Source: Reticulitermes lucifugus
Taxonomy: Eukaryota > Arthropoda > Insecta > Blattodea > Rhinotermitidae
Assembly: GCA_026260175.1 (NCBI GenBank)
Contig: JAKCWW010000222.1
Coordinates: 69,617 to 133,616 of the forward strand
Direction of reading: 5' to 3'
Length of the DNA stretch: 64,000 bases
Within the stretch, counting starts at the first letter, position 1, and every line of letters starts with the position of its first letter. Positions 36,972 to 49,425 of the stretch are shown here, piece after piece. The notes beneath the pieces are model-generated. The model ran no database searches. It was not told where the DNA came from and was given only the letters and a program-made list of their open reading frames with translations. The translations under genes and the position numbers were made by a program.

Positions 36972-37190
36972 ATAGAGGTATAGCTCTACTCATTCTCAAC
37001 CTCGGCGCTACATGGGGGTGGTTGATAAAAGCCACGTCACTTTACCCCTGGGAAAAAGCGGCAGTACTTATTACAGAGGAGGCTATGTGGCTCCCAGGAC
37101 TGGTTGGGATGAGTATGGATAAGAGAAAATATCTTACTCCCAACAGGGTTCGAACCCCGGACCGTCCATCCCGTAGGAGTCGCTATACCG
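36972..37190 (-). mobile_element. SINE family 4, copy c
   Basis: Reverse-strand copy with aggtatagctctactcattc at the 3' end, caacctcggcgctacatggg in the body, and gggttcgaaccccggacc as the reversed box B. Lies about 350 bp from copy b in the opposite orientation. Confidence 0.8.
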
Positions 37191-37484
37191 ACCCTTTTTT
37201 GTCATACTGGTCCAATGCCATCCTTACACTACGTGAAGTTTACAACCAGTATCATCAGTGTTATAGGAATGGCTCATCCCACGAACAGGATACGTGACAT
37301 GGAATATGGATGTCGCAAGATACGAGATTCTCGCAGCAGTGCTGCTGGTAAACAATAAGAGACATTTCGAAGCAGTATAGTGCCTTCAGCTTCAGGGTCA
37401 AGAATGTCTAGGATGCTAATATCTTGCATATGAAGGCAGTGGGTTCCTCCGGAAAGAATAATCATTAAGGTGTCCTCCCTTTGC

Positions 37485-37600
37485 CATTACTTTCAGACCG
37501 GTAGTTGGGCCCACCTCCCCACTTTTGAATCGATAAAGGGGACTCCTCGCCTGGAGGCTAAACGGCCCGAGGGGGAAGCTGACCATTGGCCTCCACTCAA
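37485..37600 (+). mobile_element. SINE family 4, decayed fragment
   Basis: Partial match to the family 4 body (gggcccacctcccc, cctggaggctaaacggcc, ggaagctgaccattggcctc). No head visible. Confidence 0.45.
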
Positions 37601-38970
37601 AACAGAAGTTAAGAATTCGTGAAGCCATATTTCCAATACCTCAGATTTTCAAGGTGTGGTGCTTAACGTAGCACAGTGGCAACAGTACCTTCACATGTAG
37701 TCCCAACTGACCTTGTGTGGCAAATGGATTTCCGAGCTACGAACTTCTGAAATGCAACCCGTTCGTAACTGGAAGAACATTTGGAGCGCTATCGGTTGGT
37801 AACTGGGCGAACTTTTTTAGTGGTATTTAAAATTCTACTTGTGCAATTTTTAGTGCACTTTTGTACACCCTATTTAATTTTAAACTCTAAACCTGAAAGT
37901 TTCTTACAAATACAGAGTGTTACAGATTGGAGCAATACAATAATTTATCTCAGTCTTTGTATTATTCTCTCACACTCTTGCTGAAATCGAGTTAAACGTT
38001 TCTGGTGTTGAGCCGAGGTCCATTTCGGGTGACGAATGATCATTTGATACATCATCTAAAAGAAAAAAATTGTGAAGCCCTTTCGTTCTGAAGAAAATGC
38101 TATAGTCCGACATTCTTTGTGAGGAATCTAAATTATGAACTGACATAAATTTCTTAAGTCATGTACTGGCATCTTAATGAAATTATTGAACTGCAAATAA
38201 TAGTATTATTAGGCCTACCTTTTGACACGGAATTGTTAAGTATGCAGTCTGAGTGAAGTACTGGCTTGAAATTCTTTCATAGTAAATTTGCCTCACGTTT
38301 GTAATTAAAATACTGCAAAATCCAAACTGGGATATTAGATTATTTTCGGTGAGTGTAGTCAGAATTTATAGCTACACGTAAGGGACTTTTTGGCAGTTCT
38401 TATTATTAAAAGTTCTATATGAGCTGTTGTATTTTGATTCAAATTTAGTACACCAAAATTCTTGTTCTGGATGTTCTTAATTGTAACTGGACGTCAGAAC
38501 TGGATCATATATTTTGAATTTCGCATATTCGTAATTCATATATTTATTAGCAGAAAAACTGAAATTCTAAAGATTCCAAAAGTAATTATGATGAATATAT
38601 ATTAGGGCATTTAAAAAAATTTTATTTCTCCTCTTCAGTTGTCATACGGGTTGAATGGTCTAATTATGCATATTCACAAAATTCTAACATTTACATTTGC
38701 TGTTTGATTTATTTTCTTTTACCAAGGCATCTAGAATAAGAATTCTACAAACCATTACCAATTTTTGCTGTTATGATAAATGTCATTAATAAATATCATT
38801 ATTATTTAATACTGCTTTACTAAATACTATGTATTTGAACCACCTTTTATCCAAAACCTATTCGGTGAAATTGTGCTATGCTCGACAGTAATTTAATATG
38901 GGATGGATGAGATCGGCGAGAAATGTAGTACGCATAAGGAGTAAGATGTCAGTATGTGGGAACTCTTTCC

Positions 38971-39697
38971 TCAGCAGCAGCTGTTACAGTGTTTACTTTG
39001 CATTGTTTGGCTTCTGTGCAGAAAGTAAAACTCCGTGAACAGAATGACAAGGCTCGTGATGATTCCAACAGCGAGCAGGATTAAGGCTAATGAGGTGGCT
39101 TTCAGTTGCACTCCCTGGGCCTCGCTGGTGCCATAGCACTTAGGAGGCGCCGGGCGCCACATTTGCATCTGACGCTTCATGAGACCCCGCTCCGACAACG
39201 CTCGGAACCTGCTGATGGAAACACAACCAATTGCCACAAAGAATAAACAATTTTATGTCTAAACTAATTTCTATCAATTATTTTTCTTATGGTAAAGGAC
39301 GCTTTCAGCAGCATTTCAACCTCGTCTTCTTGAGCCGTGCCATAATACAGGCGGTTAGTCGCCGGCCTCACATCTCAGAGGCCCGGTTTTGATGCCAGTC
39401 TGGTCTGTGAGGGATTTGTAATGGGCAAAGTGGCACTTTGTTTTTCCTGTATCAGTATTATTCCACCAATACTCCTTAATCTTGTTTAATTTAATTTATT
39501 TACAACGGACGCTATTTACTCTTGGCAGTTGACAGCGTCTTTAAATAAAACACTTCTCTTTTTCACCAGAATTCTTTGACGGAAAAGTGAATTGAGTGTG
39601 ACCTGAGTAGTGGTAAAATTGTTACATGTTTAATATGTCAGCTGCGTTGATAGAATTCATCGAATAATATCAGCAATGCGGGATCCGGTTCTTTTAT

Positions 39698-39755
<58 letters not shown>

Positions 39756-42700
39756 TTACGGAAGAATGACAGTTAACTATGAAAATCGTTTTGAGAGCCA
39801 ACGGAGATTTGCGAGTAAGGGGAAAGATTTAAATGTTGCTTCGGCATATCCGCACCCTCGTGGAAATAAGCAGTGTAATAAATGCTTAAGACGAACCCAA
39901 AAGCGTTTTATTGTACTAGAATCGGGATATTGTGGCCCGTTGGAACATATGATTTGAAAGGCCGGATGTTTGCTTAGAAAAAGAAGAAATATATATTTAG
40001 TTTTGTGTATTTATCATAACGTTCAATAGTGCAGTATTGATTCCTTATTAACATTGGTATTAAATGTTGTTTCCTTATTGTCTGCAGTTGGAAACACAAC
40101 GTATCAGATTATTCTGCCACATACATAAACAAGCATTCCGTTGCACATGTAAGTACTTTCTCACTGACGCTTGAGCGCTCTTGTGTGTCTTACCCAAGTG
40201 TGAAGAGTTTCCTGTAGGGTGACCCTTTCTGTATGACGGTGTAGAGCATTTCGGATCTGAAAGCCGTGATTTCGGAGAGGGAGCACTTCTTTATGTCGCT
40301 GAAGGTTTCTTCAATCAGTGGGTACAGGCTCACAGCTTCTCCCTGGATGGCAAAGGCTTCTTCCCTCATCTTCGTGACAGCTACGTCTATTGAGAACTCG
40401 TTTGGTAGCGACTGCGATGGTGGATACACCTTCTTGGAGTATAGTTCCTTCACCAAACGGTTCGAATTCCTCTAAAATTTTTGAAAGCTTTGGTTGTCAA
40501 AAATTGAATAACAATTATCTTGGACTCAGTGCTTATTCGTGTACTTAGAACGTATAAAGTCTACAAGTTGTGTGCGACTGTTAATCAGTGTTTAATAAGG
40601 AATTTGCTTCGTTTTATTCTGTTGAGCAGATGGAATATGAATACAGTTTGGGATTTGTGAACCTTAGAGATCAAAACCAGGAGAATAGTAATTCATACCT
40701 GAAAGAAATCTCTGTTGTAGCTGACATTCACGTAGCCGACTTTGAGGTTGCTGCCAATGATGTCCTGGATGGTTCGAATGTTTTTCTGAGCCGGTGCGAC
40801 TAGAGAAGATACCAAACTGGCACCATAATAGTTATTCACAATAACCGTCTGCACCAGCGCGAACAGAATCAATACTCGCCAGGCCGTCCACTTGTGGTTC
40901 ACGTCTGTGCCTGAACATGACGAAATGGACAATGTCTGGCAGCCAAATACAACTAGAGCCAAGAATAATCTCCGGAATTTTTAAGAAACCAACAATTATT
41001 AATAACAATACTAATTGGGTTGGGAATTGGCTTTGGAATGTTAGTCCTAGACAACAAGAATAAAAGCTACACTTGCTTAGCTGACACAGAATCATAAACT
41101 TTTCACATCTTAGTGACTGGGGTTTTTGTTGTGTTCTTTCCCTTTCAGGCCTAAAGGTTACCTGTCATTTTCAGTGTAGCGTACTTACATAGGTACTAAG
41201 TGATATCTTATTGGATTTAATGGTCTAATTCGGAGAGTAATAATAATAATAATAATAACACATCCATCTTCGCTGTTGAATTGTTAAACTCTAGCTTCGA
41301 ATTCCGTATACTTCAGGTGCTGCTTTCTGCTCGGAGGCCGGCTGCCTTGGCTAAGAGTTCTTCGGGACTGTTCTACATTTCCTCATACAAATGATGGGAC
41401 AGTAACCCATATTCATCCTCCCATCTGACGGTTACATATAACTTAAAATTGAAAAGTCGCTATTAAATAAAGCAATTCCTATTCAGACCTGGACAGGCCC
41501 TTAGGGCCCCACGAGTCTGAGGCTCCCAGAATTTCTAGACAATCAGCATACGAAGGCTGCAAGGTTGTCAGCCGTAGGCACCGGCCGCCTTAACCAAGCC
41601 AGGAGATACGCCTGGTACTCATTTCTTTTAGAAGCTGAGTCAATCCCAGGGCTACAGTGCGGCCTGAAGGATCCAGCCAATGACAAATCACTGTTAAATA
41701 AACTGAAACAAAGGTCATCACACTCTTAAGACGTTGAGTCATATCCTGGCCTTGTTATTAGCTTCCATAGTCCCTTCGGCGGTCGCACTTGATTTCTTGT
41801 TTCAGTCTGTTTTGTAATTTTTTGCTTCTTTGGGGGTCTGCCTCTGCCTACTTTTAAGCTTGCTTCCCTAGTTTTGACGTAAATGTCAAGTGGTTTGTTA
41901 TTTTTACTATTAATTTTATCGTAGTTGTATTAATTATATTTCTTTGCTTTTTTATTTTCTTTTGATCCCTACTTTGCTCTTAACTCTCCTTTGTTTGTCA
42001 TGGCTCCTTTTACTTGCGTTGCCTTCGTAATTGGCCATTAGGCTGTTCAGTTATCATGTAAATAAAGAAATAATTAATTGAATTATTATTAGTAGTAGTA
42101 GTACTACTAATGGTACTACTACTGTTACTACTACTATTAGTTACATTCCTGTAATGGATTCGCGAGTACAAGGAAAATGGGAATACGATTTTGCGTGTAT
42201 TGTACCTCGTATGTTTATGGGTAAGAGTAGGAAGAAGGGGGAGTGAGAAACAAGCACAGAAATACGAGTATACGTGTTTGAAAGCACATACATTTAGACT
42301 GCTTATGGAGCGTCAAATGTGTGTCGGTTGTGAGCTGTGTGAGCACAAACTGCACCGAAATGCCCTGCGCTTTATGAAGTGTATGGGAAAACAAGATGGA
42401 TTAACGAATGAAATTGAACACCGTATTGACGCTAACGTGCCCTGACGGAATATTCCCGGTGAGCGGTCAGCATCCTTTTTTCGTGTTCGTAAGGCCCAAG
42501 GTTCAAATCTCGACTGAAACTAGCAATCCTGACAGAAGCTTTCCAAGATTTTACTGTGTCTGTGCAGGCAAATTCCGAAACAGTACCTCACATTAGGACG
42601 TGACCGCTTACTTCCACGTCTTCTCCAATGTACTCGTATTATTCACTGATCACCTAGCATTCGATGGCACATAGACCTGGCTACTGATCGCGTCTTTAAA

Positions 42701-45700
42701 TAAACGTAAATTAAGGAACTTACCCTGTTCAGCGATGGTTCCAATGGTTACGACAAGGGCACTGCTCCATGACTGGTCTAGTCCAACCGCCAAGTCCTGT
42801 GTTCTGTGGCCCTTGAACACTGCGATGAAGCGGAAACTGACTATGAGAAGGATCCAAGACACTGCCAAGCACGGCCATACGGATACTGAGAAGGGTTGCA
42901 GTAGGGCGTCTGGCATGGCTGTCATTGAAGGGTGCCGGAATATCAGGGGACACCTACACATAAAACCAAGGGTTGCCGCCACTCCTCTTTCTCACGCTAC
43001 TCGCTACTGGCTGGAAGGTTCGGGGTTCGAACTCCGGTGGAGGAGGAGATTTTCGGTATCCCTCCATACCTGCCATTGACGCCCTGGGTGGGCGTCAGGG
43101 CCTTGTATGAAATTGGTAAAGGAACTTTTTCCGGGGGCCAAAGCGGCAGCGGCGAGGCGTTGACCACTCACCGCATCTAGCGCCGAGGTAAAGAAGCGGC
43201 AGTGCTATACATCTATCCCCTGTCTGTGCCTTCATTGCATGTTATAAGGTGAACGTTATATTACGCTCTTTCTCACCGCGTCTGTGACAAGTGGAAAGCC
43301 TAATTCACGATGAGACAGAAGTAATAATAAAGTGTGCTGGAAACTGTGGTGGCCTCTTTTCGAAACCGATCATGCGTTAATGTCCTAATTACCACAGAAC
43401 ATTTCAACATCTTTGATTGTCTGTATTACTTCATAAATTTGTCGTCTTTTTAATGTAAGAAACAGAGATATTTTGTGAACTGAGCTGATGGTGTGCAAAT
43501 ATTAATGTAGTTAAATGCAATGTACGTTTGAGGGAGTGTAATCGCGCAGTGATATCTTGTAGATCGTAGCCTACTTGAAGTGCCGGGGCGCATGATGAAA
43601 TCCAAATATCTATCTCAGTTTATGTAGCCCAGGTACTGAACTGTGAACATCTAAACACAATCACATGCTTATGTACGTAGGTCCTACCTGAATAGCCACG
43701 TCGGTGCAGTGAAGTCTACAACATCGAGCCGTGTAGGCCATATTCGGACAGCGGAAATTCCAAGCTGCACTTCATTCCTTTGTAGGAGTCCCACAAGTCC
43801 GTCATACGAACCGTTTGCTGTAGGATAGCCGTACGAATTGGTCGTTTGTAGGGTCAGCCTGAAGTAACAGAGACCTGATATAAAGCCGTTATCCAGGCAC
43901 ATGCAGAGAATATGAAGTTGAAGCACGATATTGCCTTTTGTGGGCTGAATAATGCGGTTTGTTTTCTATCCTACCTCAGATTTCCGCTTATTATATGTGA
44001 ATTTTTGCCTATAAATATACGGCTTAGCAAAGCAAGATAGTGCGGCGGTAAGGCATTTTATCTGTAACCAGTAGGCAGTCTATCCATTATGAAGAGAGCC
44101 GGGTTACTTATGTCCTGACTGAAGTATTTGTGGTTTCTGTCGAGGTGAATATGTAAACACTGTGTCGACAGCCTCCTTTTAAATCCTTGCCTTCTCACCA
44201 TTGTCACTCATGTTTCCACCTCATTGTATACAGAGGACCGCCGCAGATGAAACTGCGCCATTACTGTCACCTAAGTTTCATACAAAGCGATATTTGTGGT
44301 AGGATAATGGTCAGTGCTGTTGTTGCGCATTCCGTAAGTTGTGTGTTCAAATCTCGGCGCTGATATTAGGTATTGATTTTAGTTTCTTCATGTTTTTCTG
44401 AACGTTTTCCACACAAATGCGTAGGACGGCCGAGCTGATTCACTATTGTACTGCCAGAAAACAGTACATGCTATATTCGCCGTGCTTCTGCGGCAACTTC
44501 TCCGACAGCCGTGTGTTGAACGCATCTGCATGTAAATTAAAGGCATACAGTGCAGTAATGTGTCCTCTCTTGAGTTGTTACGAATATCGAGGTACGCGGA
44601 GAAAAGACATTTAAAAGTGTACGTGAATAGGGTATTATGTACTCTACTGAACGTGGAATATAATGTTTAATACACATGTTAAAGTGGTGTAACTGTGCGA
44701 CATTAATGACGGTTTTATAGAAATGCATTGGTGTTGCGGTCAGAAAATACAATTTGGAAATCACGTATTAGGTTCATGCCCATCACTTCATCCATCCACC
44801 CATTACGAACAGCACCCAAAATAGTGGAGAAATTTAGTTAAAATTCGGTATGCTAAATAAATGTTTGTTTAGTACTGCTGATTTTATTAGCCATTTTGTT
44901 TAAACATCTACGTTAACTTTGACATACTTTACGTTTTACAAGTCCATTGACTGATTTTATGAAATATGGAAATATCAGTTCTGATATACTTCTGTTATCA
45001 TTTCTAAGTTTCAGTTATCTTAATCTGTTTGAAGGGCCCGTGTTTGGGTTTAAAATTTTCAGTGTATTTGCGTTCTTAAATATATGTTTTGCGGAAGTTC
45101 TTCAGCCTTGGTCATCTCAGTCCGATTTCTAAATAGTAAGAATTCAGGTTATTCACCTTCCTAGTTCTTCCGTTCAAAAAGTAAGCATATCGTGTAGTGC
45201 TGTCTTTGAGAACGTGATAGATATTTTCCTGGTCAAGAAATTCTCCAATCTTTATGGAGCCAAAAGTCAATACTACGTTTACTAGAGCCTCACTAGGTGC
45301 CTCCAAGCCGGTCCTCCGATTATATATGATAAGTTATAAACACATTCCTCATTTGTAATGCATCCCGTGCTTATGATTTATTCACCTCACGATTATTTGG
45401 TGCACAGTACAAATTGTGACCCTTAATTTTCTCCCTCTTTCCATTATTTTCCTTCTTTAATCCGTGTATTCTCAGTACTTTATTATTTCAGGTTGTGTTT
45501 ATCTCTCGGGTGAAAAACGAGGTTTTACACCAATAAAAAGGCAGGAAGAATTATAGCTTCTTCCGCGTTCCTAATTTAGTTTTTGCTTGTCTTTCTGACA
45601 TTTGTGTTTTCGCCTGCTAAGCACGTGTGACGGTGAGGATAGCAGTGAGGTTATCCGATGAGACAATGACTAGATCTGGCGTAGTTTCTATTAATATAAT

Positions 45701-48700
45701 TTATGGTTTCTTTTGAGAGACATTTAAAATATTAATTGCGTGTATTATTACCTGGATTATTACGTCATTGTCTGTCGTCCCAGTTTCTTATGTAGGAGAT
45801 GCTGTAGTTTTGACAGTTTCTGTACTTACCTGAATTTAAACCAGTCACGCAGATGTGAGTACAATGCGTAATGGTACTTCGCCATGGCATCTGCATGCTT
45901 AATGTCAGGGTCAGTGAGGAACGTGTCCATGATAGTTTCGGGAACAGCATTCATCTTCACCACAAACAATTCACATTAGATACTTTTTATGCACAACATC
46001 CATTTTTAGAACAATATTTTATAACTGTGGAGAGAACATGGTGAAGTAAGCGAAATTATATGGCCAAAGTACATGACAAATAATAACAAAATTTGGCGAA
46101 TAAAATATCTGACTGTGTCCCTTTCATAAACGGCATAAAATCATGAAAATATACGCCTACATTATGAACTTACTACAGATTAATTTTTTATAATATTGAA
46201 CAAAGTAATGTTCACGAATGTTGATATAATTTATATGAACAAAATTTGTCTTTAAATGCAAATGTTTAGAACGAGTCGCATAATTTATTTTGTGGAATAA
46301 GGTAAGCATTTGAATATGAATACAATCTGTATGTGTTTCATGTAGAAAGATACAAAAGTTTAAAAGGGGATGGAAGTAGAAATAATAAGGCGTTCAAAAC
46401 AAGGCAAAGTGGATTAATTCACGCCTGTTATCGTTCATGCGGGCTTAATGGAATTGTCGCTTATCATTGAGCTTCTGCAAACCGTAGACGGCTCTAAATG
46501 TGTAAGAAACATTAATTTTGGCCCTTAGGTAAAGTGATCTTTAAAGCTATTCAGAGTAAACTGAAGTAATAGTAGCTCAACACAATGTAGTAGATGAAAT
46601 AGGATGTGCCGACTTTGATCGGCATATCCTATTGCATATTGACGAGCTTGAGGAAACTGATTGTTATTTTGATCTATTTTTCTAAATTTTTGTAAAATAT
46701 TTTTATATGTTTCGTAGATACTTACAACTATGCCCGCTCGGAAGGTCACCCCTTCCAGGTTTCTTCTGCGCACGTATTTTTGGTCGTTTAGATAATGATC
46801 CATTCCGTGAACCTGGTCCCAGTAACCTAGTGGGGTTGCAATCAGGCGGCCGGTCTTGTGCACGCCGTGCAGTGTAATTCTGCCTACGTGCGCATCTGGT
46901 GTGGCCCATGTGACGTCACTCTCAATGTTATACGTCGCAGGCGTTTCGTCTAATACGCGAATTTCGCTCCAGATCAGCCACTTGTATCTCGAAGTCAGTA
47001 AATTTCTGGAAGAACTCTACAAGATATGAATTAACAAACTGATATTTGCTGAATGCAGTTCAACCTTACATTTTTGTCCAAACCTTCTTGAGAATGTATG
47101 TACACACTCCATTCTCTTACCTCTATCTGTGTTTCTTTCCTTACTCTGAATATTTTTAAAAATTATATTCAGTTTATGTATTTATACACGGATGGTAGTA
47201 TTACAACAACACAGCAGGGTGTTTACTTGGCTTCAACGTGCTGTTTCGAGCAATCTATTTTGAGAAACTAGTACATCTGGCTAAATTTTTATGCTACTTA
47301 TACGTATAAAAATAGACAACCATACCTCTGTCGAAAATAAAGACACAAAATTGAAATTTGGCAGCAGCTTCAGGTTAATTGTAAGTTACGTCTTGCACAA
47401 CGTAATGAAAACTGGTCGGCGGGATCGGGGTGCCTTCCAGTTTTTTCAACTATGAAGAAACCCATGCTATTCTTGATTTCAGGCTTCCGCCGCGATGTTG
47501 ATGAAATCTGTGGTCTTCTGGGTAATTACACGGCGTCGTATGGTATGTTGTTCCGAAAGGTCGGTAAATAATTACCACACAACGCCGTGTAATTACCCAG
47601 AAGACCACAGATTTCAAACCCATGCTACTTTTTAGTGCTATGAAATTGCATTCTTTTCGATGGACACAACAAAGTGGAAGCAATGAAATAAATGTGAATT
47701 ACGGACGACAGCACAACCAGATGGAAGCCGCCTGATAGAAGAAATTAGCATCGAAGACACGCGAAAAGCAATAGAGAATCACGATAGGTTGTTAATGTGT
47801 AAATACGACATGGAGAAATTTTATAGTGTCGTGTAAATCTTTGAAAGTTGGGTAGCTTAACGTGTGGATATTATGTCACACCGCCATAAGACATGTCCAT
47901 TTTATAGTACTTAGTACAGATGTGTCTTAGACTGAAAAGTATACTATCAGTCGATAGTATATCTTGACTCAGATATATCTGAGACGCGTTTTCTTTTTCT
48001 TCCTTTTCCAAATTTGTTGAAAGTGACTTAGGTATTTTTATACAATAATGTATTCAAATGGTTCTGTGATACATTGTACGTATACAAAGCTGCGTGAAGA
48101 TCGGCCACCCAAAATGAGGGCTTCAAATCAGAGAGTGGGAGGAGGGCTAGGGAGGGACGGAGGGACACAGAAACAGGATGTTCTTCAAAGCATAAAATTT
48201 CAAATTGGAGCGATTTCTGGGGTAGTGAAATGTGTAAACAGCTGCTTTTATATTAAAATTAATAATTAGTTGTCTTTGCTGTTAGTAGTGAGCTAAGGTT
48301 GTAGCTAGTAGTGTATATAATAAAATAATGATGACATTACTGTGTCAAGTGGTAGGCTGAAGACGTAGGCTCCATGCACAGTGCTGAGAAGTTGTAATAA
48401 TGCACTGCTGGTGCATGTGGTGAGGGCCTTAGTGCACTCAGCTTCAAGGTGAAGATATGGTAACTTAGCACGATAAATTATTTTTAACCGCCTTCTTATT
48501 TGAATTACGCCGTAGTAGTTACCGGTAACTTACCTCCCAGAGCACCTGTTTGCTGGTGTTACAGTTGTAATCTAGGAAAACACCCAACTTGAAGTAAGTG
48601 GTTGAAGGAAGGTCAGATGACAGATGCGGCTTCTTCAGAAGTAGCCAGGACTGTCTCATCGCCAGAGATTTCGTAAGCAACAGGGTATCTAATCAAAATA

Positions 48701-48938
48701 AAAGTGTGTCATCTCAATATTTGGTGCGATTCTTTTCCTCTGAAATCCGAATATAAAAATAAACAAAATTTAACTTACCGGGCGTGGAACATGTGACATA
48801 AGCAATGACGCGGATGTTGTGTCCAGAGAAGAAATCTCCAATGAATTTTATTTTCGATGTCTCTAGTAAACCTTCGGTCTGAATCCATAATATCAGCGAA
48901 ACACAAATTGTAATTTGTTTCGAATTTGCGAATTTCAT
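38971..48938 (-). CDS. IR-3: ionotropic receptor, IR75-like, complete (9 exons, 619 aa)
   Basis: Exons: 48938-48779, 48688-48534, 47016-46726, 45954-45830, 43858-43688, 42953-42724, 40910-40699, 40471-40194, 39208-38971 (stop TGA 38973-38971). The total is 1860 nt and in frame. All donors are GT and most are strong GTAAGT. Exon 1 codes a signal-anchor-like start (ITICVSLILWIQTEG) and the motif VTCSTPG. Intron 1 is only 90 bp, against 519 and 1257 bp in the sister genes. Exon 2 holds FLDYNC and is the shortest of the four (51 codons). Exon 3 holds NIESDVTWATPD and KYVRRRNLEGV. S1 reads NSYGYPTANGSYDGLVGLLQ, then RNEVQLG, with the arginine in WPTRLDVVDFTAPTW. TM1/pore, TM2 (YYGASLVSSLV), S2 and TM3 follow in the usual order. 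This is the copy with the most ordinary IR75-like S1. Confidence 0.9.
39333..39485 (+). mobile_element. SINE family 2, copy b
   Basis: Matches copy a through the head (GTGCCATAATACAGGCGGTT), the decayed box B (GCCCGGTTTTGATGCC) and the body (GGGATTTGTAATGGGCAAAG). Starts about 125 bp upstream of IR-3 exon 9, in intron 8. Confidence 0.78.
39697..39750. repeat. Compound microsatellite (AC)n(AT)n
   Basis: About 12 CA units are followed directly by about 15 TA units. In the IR-3 3' region, intron 8. Confidence 0.97.
41236..41260. repeat. Microsatellite (AAT)n
   Basis: About eight AAT units in IR-3 intron 6. Confidence 0.93.
41487..41684 (-). mobile_element. SINE family 1, 5'-truncated copy b
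   Basis: Contains the reverse complement of the family body (caggcccttagggcc, gacaatcagcatacgaagg, ctggtactcatttc, tgcggcctgaaggatcc). The tRNA-like head is missing. Lies between IR-3 exons 7 and 6, in intron 6. Confidence 0.78.
42086..42146. repeat. Mirror trinucleotide tract (AGT)n then (ACT)n
   Basis: Four to five AGT units are followed by interrupted ACT units, which makes the tract self-complementary. In IR-3 intron 6. Confidence 0.9.
42988..43238 (+). mobile_element. SINE family 4, copy d
   Basis: Box-B-like GGTTCGGGGTTCGAACTCCGG, then GCGTTGACCACTCACCGCAT, CTAGCGCCGAGG and a CTATCCCCTGTC tail region. Begins about 35 bp upstream of the IR-3 exon 6 acceptor, unusually close. Confidence 0.75.
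45175..45300 (-). mobile_element. Non-LTR 3'-end repeat copy
   Basis: Minus strand reads TTTGGCTCCATAAAGATTGG, AGAATTTCTTGACCAGGAAA and GTTCTCAAAGACAGC, aligning with the copies at 62385 and 63400. In IR-3 intron 4. Confidence 0.55.
47503..47615. mobile_element. Foldback element with perfect 34-bp arms
   Basis: The arm 47503-47536 and the arm 47582-47615 are exact reverse complements over 34 bp (start gaaatctgtggtcttctggg). The 45-bp spacer is unpaired. In IR-3 intron 2. Confidence 0.9.
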
Positions 48939-49249
48939 CTTCCGTTAGGTTACAGACTACTGTAATCTGTGTGAGAAAAGTACTTATATATTTCTTTATT
49001 CCAGTAGCCCAAACACTACCTGCAAGAAGGCAGAATCTGTCATCCATGTATTTAGCTTTTAGGTCTACAGAACTATGATAAAGTCAGAACGCAGTCGTAA
49101 CAAGCATGTAAATGTGTCCTCCAGTTGAGCACATGTGTTTTCAAAGTTCGTTTCTTTGTATTTCGCTTACTGGTTTCTAGTTGGAGAACATGAAAGGAAG
49201 AGGTCACTTTAGAGACACCAGTAGATGAGAGGATGAAATAAATTCTATC

Positions 49250-49425
49250 CAAAGTTAATGAGATGTGAGGCTGTGGACTTGACTTCAATGGGTTCAAGGT
49301 AGGTCCCATTGTAGGACTCTTGTGACTGCGGTATAAATTTTCTGGATCCGTAAGAGGCTAGAAGTTTCTTGGTTGGCCAAGTGATTAGTGGCTTGTCAAC
49401 AGGGCTCTGCTGCTTAGAGTTAATT
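49250..49425 (+). mobile_element. Non-LTR 3'-end repeat copy
   Basis: Carries GGACTTGACTTCAATGGGTT, AGGTCCCATTGTAGGACTC, TTGTGACTGCGGTATAAA and GGCTCTGCTGC in the same order as the copy at 35195. Confidence 0.6.

Larger units (their letters stand above)
34746..38970. other. Intergenic region between IR-3 and the gustatory gene
   Basis: Holds a non-LTR 3' end at 35195 and three family 4 SINE pieces between 36388 and 37600. The stretch 37780-38970 is plain AT-rich sequence in which I see nothing. Confidence 0.6.

Noticed and set aside
42430-42580. Possible tRNA-like SINE head (ggttcaaatctcg)
   Set aside because: Only one weak box-B-like motif and no matching copy in the window.
44300-44390. 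Possible tRNA-like head (gtgttcaaatctcggcg)
   Set aside because: Single weak motif, no body shared with other repeats.
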